64,000 nt of DNA from the NCBI GenBank assembly GCA_905209865.1, contig CAJLUP010000001.1, positions 23,077 through 87,076 on the forward strand, given 5' to 3'. Source of the DNA: an uncultured Lachnospiraceae bacterium. GTDB taxonomy: Bacteria; Bacillota; Clostridia; Lachnospirales; Lachnospiraceae. Positions within the stretch are counted from its first letter, which is position 1, and every line of letters begins with the position of its first letter. The notes beneath the pieces were generated by a model. The model did not search any database. It had not been told where the DNA came from and saw only the letters and a list, made by a program, of their open reading frames with translations. Shown one piece after another: positions 18,011-26,808 of this stretch. The translations under genes were made by a program, and so were the position numbers.

Positions 18011-19246
18011 TTAAAAGCGGTGAATAAACAGTCCGCTTCGCAGTTTCGGTTCAAACCATGTTGATTTCGGCGGCATAAGAAGACCTGCATCTGCAACATC
18101 CATTAATTCTGTCATTGAGGTCGGATACATGGCAAAAGAGATGCCGCCGGTTTGATCAGCAGCGTCTTTTAATGCGCCGAGTCCCCGGATTCCGCCGATG
18201 AAACGGATGCGGGAATCTGTTCTGGGATCCGTAATTCCAAGAACAGGAGCGAGAATGTGGTCCTGCAGAATAGAAACATCGAGATCTTTCACCGGATCGC
18301 CTGAAAACAGGTCGGAACCGGCGGTTACAAGATACCAGTTTCCGTCGGCGTACATACCGAATTGTCCCTTTTGCTGCGGACGTACAGGTTGTGTGCCGGC
18401 AGGAATCACATCAAACTTACCTTTTATTGTATCAAGAAATTGGTCAAATGTATACCCGTTCTTATCTGCAACAACCCGATTATAATCATAGATCGCAAGT
18501 TCATCTGAAGGGAAGAGAACGGACAGAAAATAATTATATTCTTCTTCTCCCGAAAAATCAGGGTCTTCCGATCTGCGCTTCAGACCGACTTTGACTGCAG
18601 ATGCGGCGCGGTGATGACCATCCGCGATATATAAGTTAGGGATTGATTTAAAAATTTCCGAAATATCAACGATTGTTGACACTTCATCTATAAGCCACAC
18701 TTCGTGTCTTACACCGTCGCTGCTTGTAAAATCATAAAGCGCAGGAGCAGTTTGGACAGTATGGATGATTTCACTGAGTTTTTCGTTTGGTCTGTAAGCG
18801 AGAAAAATCGGCCCTGTCTGCGCGCTGCATGTGTCGATGTGACGGATGCGATCTTGCTCTTTTGCTTCCAGCGTGTTTTCGTGTTTCAGGATCACGCCGC
18901 TTCGGTAATCATCGACGGAAGCGCAGCCTACAAGTCCGGTCTGTGTTCTTCCGTTCATTGTAAGTGCGTATAAGTAGTAACAGGGAGCGCCGTCCTGAAT
19001 GAAAGAACCGTTTTCGATCATGCGGTTCAGCGTTTCGGCTGCGGTTTGATATACATCGTCATCATAGGGATTCGTTCCTTTTGGAAGAAGCGTTTCGGCG
19101 CGGTCAATCTGAAGAAATGACATCGGTTCGGCATTTACGATCTCTCGTGCTTCATCACTGCTGTATACGTCGTAAGGAAGAGCGGCAACAGCAGGCGCGA
19201 GATCTTCGCGGGGACGGATTCCTTTAAATGGTCGGATTGTGCTCAT
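18011..19246 (-). CDS. DUF1015 family protein
   Basis: A 411-residue cytoplasmic protein starting with the DUF1015 hallmark RPFKGIRP-x-ALPYDVYS. Other conserved pieces are YADGHHR-like IADGHHRAASA near residue 210 and NYFLSVLFPSDEL. The family is widespread in Firmicutes, and its function is not established to my knowledge. It follows a TAAGGAGGTACC ribosome site. It is transcribed away from the FHA gene and ends about 40 bases before map, so the two may be co-transcribed. Confidence 0.85.
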   Translation of the reverse strand: MSTIRPFKGIRPREDLAPAVAALPYDVYSSDEAREIVNAEPMSFLQIDRAETLLPKGTNPYDDDVYQTAAETLNRMIENGSFIQDGAPCYYLYALTMNGRTQTGLVGCASVDDYRSGVILKHENTLEAKEQDRIRHIDTCSAQTGPIFLAYRPNEKLSEIIHTVQTAPALYDFTSSDGVRHEVWLIDEVSTIVDISEIFKSIPNLYIADGHHRAASAVKVGLKRRSEDPDFSGEEEYNYFLSVLFPSDELAIYDYNRVVADKNGYTFDQFLDTIKGKFDVIPAGTQPVRPQQKGQFGMYADGNWYLVTAGSDLFSGDPVKDLDVSILQDHILAPVLGITDPRTDSRIRFIGGIRGLGALKDAADQTGGISFAMYPTSMTELMDVADAGLLMPPKSTWFEPKLRSGLFIHRF

Positions 19247-19278
19247 AGGGGTACCTCCTTAAAATCGTTTGCCAAATA

Positions 19279-19308
19279 ACTATACCATAAGGCAAAGTGA
19301 TTTGTCAC
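19279..19308 (-). promoter_or_regulatory. Putative promoter of the DUF1015 gene
   Basis: On the minus strand GTGACA (19308-19303) and TATAGT (19284-19279) are 18 bases apart, with a TG dinucleotide giving an extended -10. Confidence 0.45.
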
Positions 19309-19348
19309 GGAAGAGTCGGATGAAGTGAGACAAAAACTGACATTTTAC

Positions 19349-19377
19349 TTGCCCGAATTGTAAAAATATAGTAGTAT
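19349..19377 (+). promoter_or_regulatory. Putative promoter of the FHA gene
   Basis: TTGCCC (19349-19354) and TAGTAT (19372-19377) with 17-base spacing, 25 bases before the start codon. Confidence 0.4.
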
Positions 19378-19402
19378 TAAATTTTAGAGGAGAGAAAAAT
19401 TT

Positions 19403-19969
19403 ATGTGGTATTGGATTGTAATGGTTTTACTTGCGGCAGGATGTGCCGCGATGTTATTTGCCTCGTTTTCCGGGATCAAAAAAAGTAAAGCGGAGCTGGC
19501 GAGAACAGATGGCAAGGGGCGTAAGAAACGTCGGGATGAATATGAAGAAGGGTATGGGCGTGAGGAGGAAGCACGCGCACGTTCCAGACGGGAGCGGGAA
19601 GAGGAAGCTTATGCGAGAGAACAGCGCCAGCGGAGGAAGAAACGCCGTTGGAAGATCATACTCGAAGATATCGACAGTTGGGAGAAGTATAGTTTTACGT
19701 TTTGTGATAATATTGGGATCGGCAGGGGAAAAGATGGAAGCATGTACGAAAAATATCTTCCGATCACATCCGACGGCAGAGTTTCCAAGCTCCATTGTGT
19801 GATCTTGCATAAGAACGACAAATTGTATATAAAAGATGAGGATTCACGAAATGGTACATATTTGAATGGCGTCCGCATCGATCATCCGATGGAGATCCAA
19901 AGGGATGATATTATCGGGATCGGCGAAACTCGTCTTGAAGTACAGCGTGTTCTTCGGGAAAGCGATTAA
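19403..19969 (+). CDS. Membrane-anchored FHA-domain protein
   Basis: A 188-residue protein with an N-terminal membrane helix (residues 2-24), a very basic and acidic linker rich in Arg/Glu (35-85), and a C-terminal forkhead-associated domain. The FHA signature is seen as IGIGRGKDG, SRN-like DSRNGTYLNG and the final strand IGETRLEV. FHA domains bind phosphothreonine peptides, so it likely reads Ser/Thr kinase signals at the membrane. No kinase or phosphatase gene is adjacent, and the partner is unknown. RBS is TTAGAGGAGAG before ATG. Confidence 0.85.
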   Translation: MWYWIVMVLLAAGCAAMLFASFSGIKKSKAELARTDGKGRKKRRDEYEEGYGREEEARARSRREREEEAYAREQRQRRKKRRWKIILEDIDSWEKYSFTFCDNIGIGRGKDGSMYEKYLPITSDGRVSKLHCVILHKNDKLYIKDEDSRNGTYLNGVRIDHPMEIQRDDIIGIGETRLEVQRVLRESD

Positions 19970-20018
19970 AAGAGAAGACAGAAAGTGATGCGCCAAAGGA
20001 TGGTGTGAGTATAAGAAA

Positions 20019-20077
20019 AGCAGCCCATTTTACGAGTATGGCAGAGAACTGTCAGAATCGTGGAACGGGCTGTTTTG
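20019..20077 (+). terminator. Probable terminator after the FHA gene
   Basis: AGCAGCCC near 20020 pairs with GGGCTGTT near 20068, followed by TTTT. The intervening 38 bases contain a weaker internal stem. Confidence 0.5.
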
Positions 20078-20160
20078 CGTGGTGCAATATTTTGGATTGT
20101 CACATTTTTGCATGATTTTACATATAGTACCCATATAATATCAGTCCGGGAGTGAGAAAG

Positions 20161-20583
20161 ATGAACGAAAAACTGCCTTATTATATGGCTTATCCGATGC
20201 CTTTTTCCTTTGATGATGAGAGGGTGGAGCGGATGGATTTTGAATATTTAAAAAGTATGTATCCGAAGATCCCGAAACGGATTCTTCCTTATGTAGAAGA
20301 AGAGTGCGATCGAATGGAATATGAAAACAGCATGGTGTATGATATGTATCCCGATAAGCTTCAGCTAAAGCTGATGTGTGCGCGGGTGTGTGATAATGTC
20401 CGGCGGTATGAGCATATTTGCAGGGAAGATGGGGGAGATACAGAAGCGGAGGATGCAGATACCGCAGAAAATGCGAAGCTGGAGATGCAAAATCTGCGGG
20501 ATTTGGTAGAAGTAATGCTGTTTCAGGAACTGTATAAACGGCGGTGCGATCATCGAAGGTGCTGTCACCGACTTTTTAAATAG
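20161..20583 (+). CDS. Unrecognised 140-residue protein
   Basis: A small soluble protein of unknown function. It opens MNEKLPYYMAYPMPFSFDDE, contains KSMYPKIPKRILPYVEEECDR, and ends in a Cys/His/Arg cluster (RRCDHRRCCHRLF) that could bind metal. The Tyr/Pro-rich start recalls sporulation-linked small proteins of Clostridia. A CATATAAT element about 30 bases upstream also fits a mother-cell sigma-E-type -10, but this is weak. ATG at 20161 is preferred over an in-frame GTG nine bases earlier because GGGAG is better spaced. No domain was identified. Confidence 0.65.
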   Translation: MNEKLPYYMAYPMPFSFDDERVERMDFEYLKSMYPKIPKRILPYVEEECDRMEYENSMVYDMYPDKLQLKLMCARVCDNVRRYEHICREDGGDTEAEDADTAENAKLEMQNLRDLVEVMLFQELYKRRCDHRRCCHRLFK

Positions 20584-20804
20584 GGTGATTTGCTTTATGC
20601 AAATTTTGCAAAATGTAGATGGGATTGATTGGAGAAAATGCGTTTTAGCTGAAATTTGAGGGGTATTAATCGTGAAAATTTAGGGATATTTTACAGAAAT
20701 TTTCAAGCTGTCTGTCTTGATTTACTAATAGGACGGAATGTGATAAAATAAGAAAGATATAGCAATGTATACAGAAGGGGAATAAAATAAGGCGGAGAAT
20801 ACAT

Positions 20805-21317
20805 ATGAAGAAAAATTTGATTTTTATAGGGATGCCTGCAGTCGGCAAAAGTACAGTCGGTATTGTTGTGGCCAAACGTCTCGGAATGCAGTTTATCGAT
20901 ACGGATCTTTTGATTCAGGAACAGGAGAATAAGCTTTTGTGCGAGATTATAGCCGAGGTGGGAGACGATGGCTTTATTGAGATCGAAAACAGGGTGAATG
21001 CAGATGTAAATGCGGAAAATGCAGTTATTTCTCCGGGCGGAAGCGTGATCTACTGTGAAGAGGCAATGGAACATTACAAAAAGATCGGAACGATTGTATA
21101 TTTGAAAGCATCTTATCAGACAATAAAGAAGAGGATACGCAGTCCGAAGAAGCGGGGGGTTGTCCTGCGGGACGGACAGACGCTGAGAGATCTCTATGAA
21201 GAGCGCGTGAAATATTTTGAAAAATATGCAGACATTACAATCTGTGAAGACGGATGTCAGATAGAAGATACGATTGAAAATGTTCTGGCAGAAGTAAAAA
21301 AACTTGACAATGTATAG
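20805..21317 (+). CDS. aroK: Shikimate kinase
   Basis: A 170-residue P-loop kinase that phosphorylates shikimate in chorismate biosynthesis. The P-loop is GMPAVGKST at about 9-17, the shikimate/Mg site is DTD near 33-35, and the SPGGSVIY loop corresponds to the GGG shikimate-binding motif. The lid region RGVVLRDG is present. It stands alone rather than in an aro operon. The variant GGS in place of GGG is a small departure from the consensus. Confidence 0.85.
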   Translation: MKKNLIFIGMPAVGKSTVGIVVAKRLGMQFIDTDLLIQEQENKLLCEIIAEVGDDGFIEIENRVNADVNAENAVISPGGSVIYCEEAMEHYKKIGTIVYLKASYQTIKKRIRSPKKRGVVLRDGQTLRDLYEERVKYFEKYADITICEDGCQIEDTIENVLAEVKKLDNV

Positions 21318-21356
21318 GAAACCGCACTAGAATAGTGTTTTGGCAAAAACTTGGGA

Positions 21357-21385
21357 TTTAAAAAAAGTTAAATATGTGTTAGAAT
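21357..21385 (+). promoter_or_regulatory. Putative promoter of murA
   Basis: TTTAAA (21357-21362) and TAGAAT (21380-21385) are 17 bases apart, with TG upstream of the -10. The following 100-base leader contains tandem AGAATATAGAGA-like repeats at 21417-21448 and the inverted pair GTAC-AAAAAA-GTAC. Confidence 0.45.
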
Positions 21386-21498
21386 AGACACGACAGACTG
21401 AAATCAACACAAATATATAGAATATAGAGATAGACAGAATATAGAGAAATGTACAAAAAAGTACAAGTATGATAATAAAATCTAAATAGAGGTGTGAT

Positions 21499-22791
21499 AT
21501 GGAACAATATATCATAAAAGGTGGCAATCCGCTTGTCGGCGAAGTAGAGATCGGCGGTGCAAAAAATGCGGCTCTTGCAATTTTAGCAGCAGCGATTATG
21601 ACGGATGAGACTGTTCAGATTGAGAATCTGCCTGATGTGAATGATGTAAATGTGATGTTGGAAGCCATTGACGGGATCGGCGCTATGGTGCAGAGGATCG
21701 ATCGTCATACAGTGAAGATCAACGGAAGTACGATTGGTGATTTTAATATAGAGTATGATTACATTAAGAAGATCAGGGCTTCTTATTATCTGTTAGGGGC
21801 GCTTCTCGGTAAGTATAAGAGAGCGGAAGTTGCGCTTCCGGGGGGATGTAATATCGGCAGCAGACCGATCGATCAGCATCTTAAAGGTTTCCGGGCGCTC
21901 GGAGCAGATGTTGATATTGAACATGGTAAGATTGTTGCCGAGGCGGAGAAGCTTCGGGGAACACATTTATATTTTGATGTTGTGACAGTTGGAGCGACGA
22001 TCAATGTGATGATGGCGGCGGCTATGTCCGAGGGTCTGACGATCATGGAGAATGTGGCGAAAGAGCCGCATGTTGTTGATGTGGCGAACTTTTTGAATAG
22101 CATGGGCGCCAATATCAGAGGTGCGGGCACGGATGTAATTAAGATCCGCGGCGTGAGATCGCTTCATAAGACAGAATATTCTATTATTCCGGATCAGATC
22201 GAAGCAGGTACGTTTATGTTTGCAGCGGCGGCTACAAAAGGGGATGTGACGGTGCTGAATGTAATTCCGAAGCATCTTGATGCTACGATCTCAAAATTAG
22301 TAGATATTGGATGCGAAGTGGAAGAATTTGACGATGCGGTTCGCGTTGTTGCGAAAAAACGTCTGAGATGTACACAAGTGAAGACACTTCCGTATCCGGG
22401 ATATCCGACGGATATGCAGCCTCAGATCGGAGTGACGCTTGCATTGGCGCAAGGAACAAGTACGATTACGGAAAGTATTTTTGAAAACAGGTTTAAATAT
22501 CTTGGAGAATTGGCGCGCATGGGCGCACAGGTGAAAGTGGAAGGAAATTCCGCGACAATCGAAGGGGTTGAGAAGTTTTCTGCGGCTCGTGTGAGTGCGC
22601 CGGATCTTCGCGCTGGCGCAGCACTTTGTATTGCCGGGTTGGCGGCGGAAGGAATTACGATCGTCGATGATATCGTTTATATTCAGAGAGGGTATGAACG
22701 TTTTGAAGAGAAGCTTAGAAGTCTCGGCGGTATGATTGAGCGGGTATCCAGTGAAAAAGAGATTCAGAAGTTCAAATTGAAAGTTGGTTAA
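21499..22791 (+). CDS. murA: UDP-N-acetylglucosamine 1-carboxyvinyltransferase
   Basis: MurA transfers enolpyruvate from PEP to UDP-GlcNAc, the first committed step of peptidoglycan synthesis. The 430-residue protein has GGAKNAALAI near residue 16, the catalytic cysteine C117 in GGCNIGSRP (the fosfomycin target), and the C-terminal DLRAGAALCIAGLAA. The Cys rather than Asp predicts fosfomycin sensitivity of the enzyme. Many Firmicutes have two MurA copies; this may be either. RBS is AGAGGTGTGAT before ATG. Confidence 0.95.
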   Translation: MEQYIIKGGNPLVGEVEIGGAKNAALAILAAAIMTDETVQIENLPDVNDVNVMLEAIDGIGAMVQRIDRHTVKINGSTIGDFNIEYDYIKKIRASYYLLGALLGKYKRAEVALPGGCNIGSRPIDQHLKGFRALGADVDIEHGKIVAEAEKLRGTHLYFDVVTVGATINVMMAAAMSEGLTIMENVAKEPHVVDVANFLNSMGANIRGAGTDVIKIRGVRSLHKTEYSIIPDQIEAGTFMFAAAATKGDVTVLNVIPKHLDATISKLVDIGCEVEEFDDAVRVVAKKRLRCTQVKTLPYPGYPTDMQPQIGVTLALAQGTSTITESIFENRFKYLGELARMGAQVKVEGNSATIEGVEKFSAARVSAPDLRAGAALCIAGLAAEGITIVDDIVYIQRGYERFEEKLRSLGGMIERVSSEKEIQKFKLKVG

Positions 22792-22798
22792 AGATTTA

Positions 22799-22836
22799 GG
22801 CAGGATCGGAATAAGTCGATCCTGCCTTTTGTTCTT
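22799..22836 (+). terminator. Terminator of murA
   Basis: GGCAGGATCG (22799-22808) pairs with CGATCCTGCC (22817-22826), followed by TTTTGTTCTTTT. Confidence 0.92.
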
Positions 22837-22860
22837 TTACAGTGTAAAATTCACATTGTT

Positions 22861-23859
22861 TCAGCGGATTTTTCGAGTCGATTTTCGCACTTTTAATTCG
22901 ACGGGAAGAAGGAGCTGCTGTTTTAAGACGGTATTGCTTTTGATCTGCCGGATCAATACTTCGGCGGATAGTTTTCCCATCTCGGCGGAAGGCAGACGGA
23001 TCGTTGTCAGCGCCGGTGAGAAGTTTTTAGAAAGAGCGATATCGTTAAATCCGACAACTCCGATATCCTGAGGACATTTTAAGCCTAAATCTTTTAATTG
23101 AGAGAGGACGACGATCGCCAGAGAATCTGAACCGGCGAAGATCACCTCTGTTTCGGGATGCTTTGTTAAAAGCTCTTTTACTTGAGCGGCACATGTCTTT
23201 GAATCCCAGTTACAGTTGTAGATCAGCTCAGGGTCATAGGGGATCTTGTTTTCGCGAAGCGTTTCCCGCAAGATCATCATGCGGCAGCAGGAGTCGAAGT
23301 CTGAGGACAGGGATGAGTTGGAAGGCCCTCCGATATAGGCAATTTTTCTGTAACCGCAGTCGATAATATGATTGAAGACCAGCTGGTTTGCATATACGGT
23401 ATTGTAACCTACATTGCAGTATCCGTTAATGTAATTGTCAATGAATATGAGTTTTTTGTTCAGGCTTGTAATAAAATCAAGCGTTCCCGGAGGAAGTTCT
23501 GTGATGATCAGCCCGTCCAGCTCCGCAAGCTGTTTTTTCAGTCCGGGAGTCATATCTTGCAGTTGAGCATAGCTTACGATTAACGAAATAAATGCGTTAT
23601 GTGAGGCGCAATAAGATTGAATACCACCAAGAATATCGTTGAAATAAGGGTCAGAGTAACTATAGGTTAAGGACATGATACAGCCGATGTGGATCTGACT
23701 CTTTTTTCCTGTATATTGATAATGAAGTTCTTCTACTGTTTTAAGAACCCTTTCTTTTGTTGCCTGACTTACCCGAAAATCAGGATCGTCAGAAAGAACT
23801 TTGGAAACAGTAGTAATAGAAACATTTGCTGCTTTTGCAACTTCTCGAATTGTAGCCAT
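22861..23859 (-). CDS. LacI-family transcriptional regulator of the GH4 operon
   Basis: A 332-residue regulator with a typical LacI helix-turn-helix (ATIREVAKAANVSITTVSKVL) at the N-terminus, the hinge-linked periplasmic-binding-like domain and the SDSLAIVVLSQL and GVVGFNDIALS motifs near 255-290. It is divergent from a GH4/ABC operon whose control region holds three copies of a 13-base palindrome, one of them in its own leader, so autoregulation is likely. ATG at 23859 follows AAGGAGGGGATCTT. Confidence 0.9.
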   Translation of the reverse strand: MATIREVAKAANVSITTVSKVLSDDPDFRVSQATKERVLKTVEELHYQYTGKKSQIHIGCIMSLTYSYSDPYFNDILGGIQSYCASHNAFISLIVSYAQLQDMTPGLKKQLAELDGLIITELPPGTLDFITSLNKKLIFIDNYINGYCNVGYNTVYANQLVFNHIIDCGYRKIAYIGGPSNSSLSSDFDSCCRMMILRETLRENKIPYDPELIYNCNWDSKTCAAQVKELLTKHPETEVIFAGSDSLAIVVLSQLKDLGLKCPQDIGVVGFNDIALSKNFSPALTTIRLPSAEMGKLSAEVLIRQIKSNTVLKQQLLLPVELKVRKSTRKIR

Positions 23860-23872
23860 AAGATCCCCTCCT

Positions 23873-23885
23873 TGTTTAGTAAACA
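23873..23885. promoter_or_regulatory. Putative LacI operator O1 (TGTTTAGTAAACA)
   Basis: A perfect 13-base palindrome with central G, just upstream of the lacI ribosome site. The same motif occurs at 23948 and 24068. Confidence 0.75.
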
Positions 23886-23947
23886 TAATAGCACAAAAAA
23901 TTAATTATGTAAATAAAAAAATTATGTAAATTATCAACAAAAAAGAA

Positions 23948-23960
23948 AGTTTAGTAAACA
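23948..23960. promoter_or_regulatory. Putative LacI operator O2
   Basis: AGTTTAGTAAACA differs from O1 at one position. It lies 75 bases from O1, close to seven helical turns. Confidence 0.7.
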
Positions 23961-24018
23961 AAATAGGTTAAAATAACTATAAAAATCAGACAAAAATAAA
24001 ATAATTTGTGAAAATTAC

Positions 24019-24047
24019 TTGAAAATCAGGTAAACAAATATTATGAT
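24019..24047 (+). promoter_or_regulatory. Promoter of the GH4/ABC operon
   Basis: TTGAAA (24019-24024) and TATGAT (24042-24047) are 17 bases apart. A half-site GTAAACA lies in the spacer. Operator O3 lies 20 bases after the -10, so repressor bound there would block transcription. Confidence 0.7.
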
Positions 24048-24067
24048 TTAGATAAACAAAGACATAA

Positions 24068-24080
24068 TGTTTAGTAAACG
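24068..24080. promoter_or_regulatory. Putative LacI operator O3
   Basis: TGTTTAGTAAACG, one mismatch to O1, ends directly at the GGAGG ribosome site of the GH4 gene and sits over the likely start of transcription. Confidence 0.75.
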
Positions 24081-24090
24081 GAGGTGCAGC

Positions 24091-25449
24091 ATGAAAAAAT
24101 TTACATTTATAGGAGCAGGATCTCTGGATTTTACCAAAGACCTTGTAAGAGACATTCTTACATTCGAGGCGTTTCGGGATGCGGAATTGATGTTGATGGA
24201 CATTGATCCGAAGCGCCTTGAATATGCGGTAAGAGGAGTACAGAAGATTGTTGACGCGGGCAATTATCCGGCAACAGTAAAGGGAACGCAGGATCGGAAA
24301 GAAGCGTTGAAAGATGCGGATGGCGTTCTGATTACAATTTTGCAGGGAGGTGTAGAAGTCTGGCGGCATGATATCGAAATTCCGAAAAAGTATAATGTCG
24401 ATATCTGCGTAGGAGATACGCGCGGTCCATCCGGTATATTCCGGTTTTTAAGAACCGCTCCGGTACTTCTTGATATTATCAGAGATTGTGAAGAAGTATG
24501 TCCGAATGCGGTAGTTCTTAACTACACAAATCCGATGGCAATGCTTGTAAGTTATCTGCAGTCGATGTCTGATATGAATATTACAGGATTGTGCCACAGC
24601 GTACAGGGAACAGCGGAAATGCTTGCAAAATGGATCGGAGCGGAAGATAAACAGGTTCGCTACACATGTGCGGGAATCAATCATCAGGCATTTTATCTTG
24701 ATTTTAAAGTGGATGGAAAAGACGCTTACCCGGAGCTTTACAGGGCGATTGAAAGAGAGGAAGTGGCTGCTGAAGAACCTGTCAGAATCGAAATGTTTAA
24801 GAAATTAGGATACTTTAATACCGAGTCGTCAGGACATAATTCAGAGTATGTCGCGTGGTTCAGAAAACGTCCGGATCTGATCGAAAAATATTGTACTCAC
24901 GGAACAGGATGGAATCCGGGTGCATACGGATACATCTTGGATGAATATTTAGGACGGGAAGACACATGGGAGAAGGAGTATACAGACTGGCTTGAAAATG
25001 GCGAGGTGGAACTTGAAAGAGGAGAAGAATATGCTTCCAATATTTTCAATGCGGTATTTGGCGATCATACACCTTATTTCTTTAACGGAAACCTGAAAAA
25101 CCACGGCTACATCACGAATGTAAAACAGGGAGTATGTGTGGAAGTTCCGACGGTCGCAACAGAAGAAGGGATTGTTCCGATCAAACAGATCACGCTTCCC
25201 GACCACCTTGCAGTGCTCGTAAACAACTCGGCGCTGATTGAAGATCTGGCTGTGAAAGCGGCTATTGAAGGAGATCCGAATCTTGTATTTCAGGCTGTTT
25301 TATATGATCCGCTTACAAGCGCGGTGTGCAGTATGGATGAAATTCAGAACATGGTTCAGGAAATGCTTGATAAAAATGCAGAATACTTAGGTTATTTTAA
25401 ATCCTTGAAAATAAATATGGAGGTGCTACATGAAAAAGAGAATCGTTAG
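24091..25449 (+). CDS. melA: GH4 family alpha-galactosidase-like glycosidase (MelA type)
   Basis: A cytoplasmic NAD- and Mn-dependent glycosidase of 452 residues. GH4 enzymes oxidise C3, eliminate the glycosidic bond and re-reduce. The Rossmann start is FIGAGSLDF; metal and sugar motifs include VVLNYTNPMAM near 140-150, GLCHSVQGT near 170 and CAGINHQAFYL near 195. The CHSVQGT/CAGINH pair is that of MelA alpha-galactosidase rather than of LplD galacturonidases or phospho-glucosidases. ATG follows GGAGGTGCAGC. The substrate is unproven; a non-phosphorylated disaccharide imported by the adjacent ABC system is expected. Its end overlaps the next gene by 20 bases. Confidence 0.85.
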   Translation: MKKFTFIGAGSLDFTKDLVRDILTFEAFRDAELMLMDIDPKRLEYAVRGVQKIVDAGNYPATVKGTQDRKEALKDADGVLITILQGGVEVWRHDIEIPKKYNVDICVGDTRGPSGIFRFLRTAPVLLDIIRDCEEVCPNAVVLNYTNPMAMLVSYLQSMSDMNITGLCHSVQGTAEMLAKWIGAEDKQVRYTCAGINHQAFYLDFKVDGKDAYPELYRAIEREEVAAEEPVRIEMFKKLGYFNTESSGHNSEYVAWFRKRPDLIEKYCTHGTGWNPGAYGYILDEYLGREDTWEKEYTDWLENGEVELERGEEYASNIFNAVFGDHTPYFFNGNLKNHGYITNVKQGVCVEVPTVATEEGIVPIKQITLPDHLAVLVNNSALIEDLAVKAAIEGDPNLVFQAVLYDPLTSAVCSMDEIQNMVQEMLDKNAEYLGYFKSLKINMEVLHEKENR

Positions 25450-26713
25450 TTTAATATTATGCGGAGTTATGGTATTTTCAGCGGTAGGATGTTCAGGCGG
25501 CGGAGAAGATAAGGCGGGAAAAGATGATGTTACGCTGACAATGTGGAGTCATATCAATGAACCGTGGAATGCGGCATATGAGGACGCAATCAAAGAATTT
25601 GAAGCCCAAAACAAGGGAATTCACATTAAACTTGAGACGTTCCCGTATGACGAGTTTGAATCGAAAGTGCAGACGGCTTTGATCGATGGAGAAGGCGGAG
25701 CTGATATTTATGAATTGTGGGGAGGCTGGGCGTTAGACTTCACTCCTTACGGAACATTGATGGAATTGCCTGAGGAAATGGCAGAAAAAGTGCGGGAAGA
25801 AAATTATGCGCCGACATATGGAGCGCTTGAGTATGAAGATAAAATGTACGGTATCCCGTTAGAGTATAATATTGAGTACGGTGGAATGCTTGTAAACGAT
25901 GCGCTTTTAGAAGCGAAGGAGCTTACTGTTCCGACGACATGGGCGGAGCTTAGAGAAACGGCTATAAAAGGAACAGAACATGACGGAAATATTTTCCAGT
26001 GCAAAGGATTTGATTTTGTTAACTGGGATTCCGTACCGTATTATTTCCTTGCTTTTATACTTCAGCAGGATGCGGATTATATGACGGATGACGGGAAATT
26101 CGACGTAACGACAGATGCAGCTAAGACTGCTTTTAACGAACTTGCGACGATGGTAACAGAAGACAAAGTTACAGATCTTGAAGGTCTGACAGGCGGAGCC
26201 GATATGGAAGGTTATCAGCAGTTATATGCAGGAAGAAATATGATGGTTCCACGCGGTCCGTGGACGATTTCGGAAGGTGAGCAGTCATTTGGATTAAAAC
26301 TCGGTACAGATTTTGATTATGTTGCAATGCCTCAGTATGGAAACAATCAAAAATTTGCTTCAGAAAACGGATGGTCTCTGGCAGTCAGTGCAAGCTGTAA
26401 AGAGCAGGAAGCGGCGATAAAATTCCTTGAGTATCTGTATCAGGATGATGTTATGTTAGAGCATAATATCCGCTGTACACAGATCCCGGCGAAAAAGAGT
26501 CTGGCTCAGAGCGAAGAATATAAGAAAGAAGTTCCGTATGCGGACATTCTTGTCGGAATTCTCGATCAGGGACAATTTATCGGAAGCTTTAATACAGACC
26601 GTTTGAAAGAAACGATCAATAATACATTTGTCGCATATTGCTCAGGTAAATATGACTCGATTGATGCGGCAATGACAGATATGAATGAGAAACTGAATGG
26701 AATATTAGAGTAA
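25430..26713 (+). CDS. ABC sugar importer, substrate-binding lipoprotein
   Basis: A 427-residue extracellular binding protein of the bacterial SBP family 1. The signal peptide ends in a lipobox (SAVGC, Cys near residue 21), followed by a Gly/Asp/Lys linker. The LTMWSHINEPWNAAYEDAI start and DIYELWGGWALDF are typical. It brings sugar to the two permeases downstream. A stem (GGCTGTCGC 26722-26730 / GCGGCAGCC 26780-26788) lies between this gene and the permeases and may protect the upstream message so that the binding protein is made in excess. Confidence 0.9.
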   Translation: MKKRIVSLILCGVMVFSAVGCSGGGEDKAGKDDVTLTMWSHINEPWNAAYEDAIKEFEAQNKGIHIKLETFPYDEFESKVQTALIDGEGGADIYELWGGWALDFTPYGTLMELPEEMAEKVREENYAPTYGALEYEDKMYGIPLEYNIEYGGMLVNDALLEAKELTVPTTWAELRETAIKGTEHDGNIFQCKGFDFVNWDSVPYYFLAFILQQDADYMTDDGKFDVTTDAAKTAFNELATMVTEDKVTDLEGLTGGADMEGYQQLYAGRNMMVPRGPWTISEGEQSFGLKLGTDFDYVAMPQYGNNQKFASENGWSLAVSASCKEQEAAIKFLEYLYQDDVMLEHNIRCTQIPAKKSLAQSEEYKKEVPYADILVGILDQGQFIGSFNTDRLKETINNTFVAYCSGKYDSIDAAMTDMNEKLNGILE

Positions 26714-26808
26714 TGTATATCGGCTGTCGCAGATCAGACATGAGAAGAACTATGAAAGACGAGAGCAACAGATGTGAAGCGGCAGCCTGATTCACAAGGG
26801 GGTACGCC

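Noticed and set aside
21417..21448. Tandem AGAATATAGAGA-like units in the murA leader as a CRISPR or minisatellite
   Set aside because: Only two short imperfect units with no spacers; ordinary AT-rich leader sequence.
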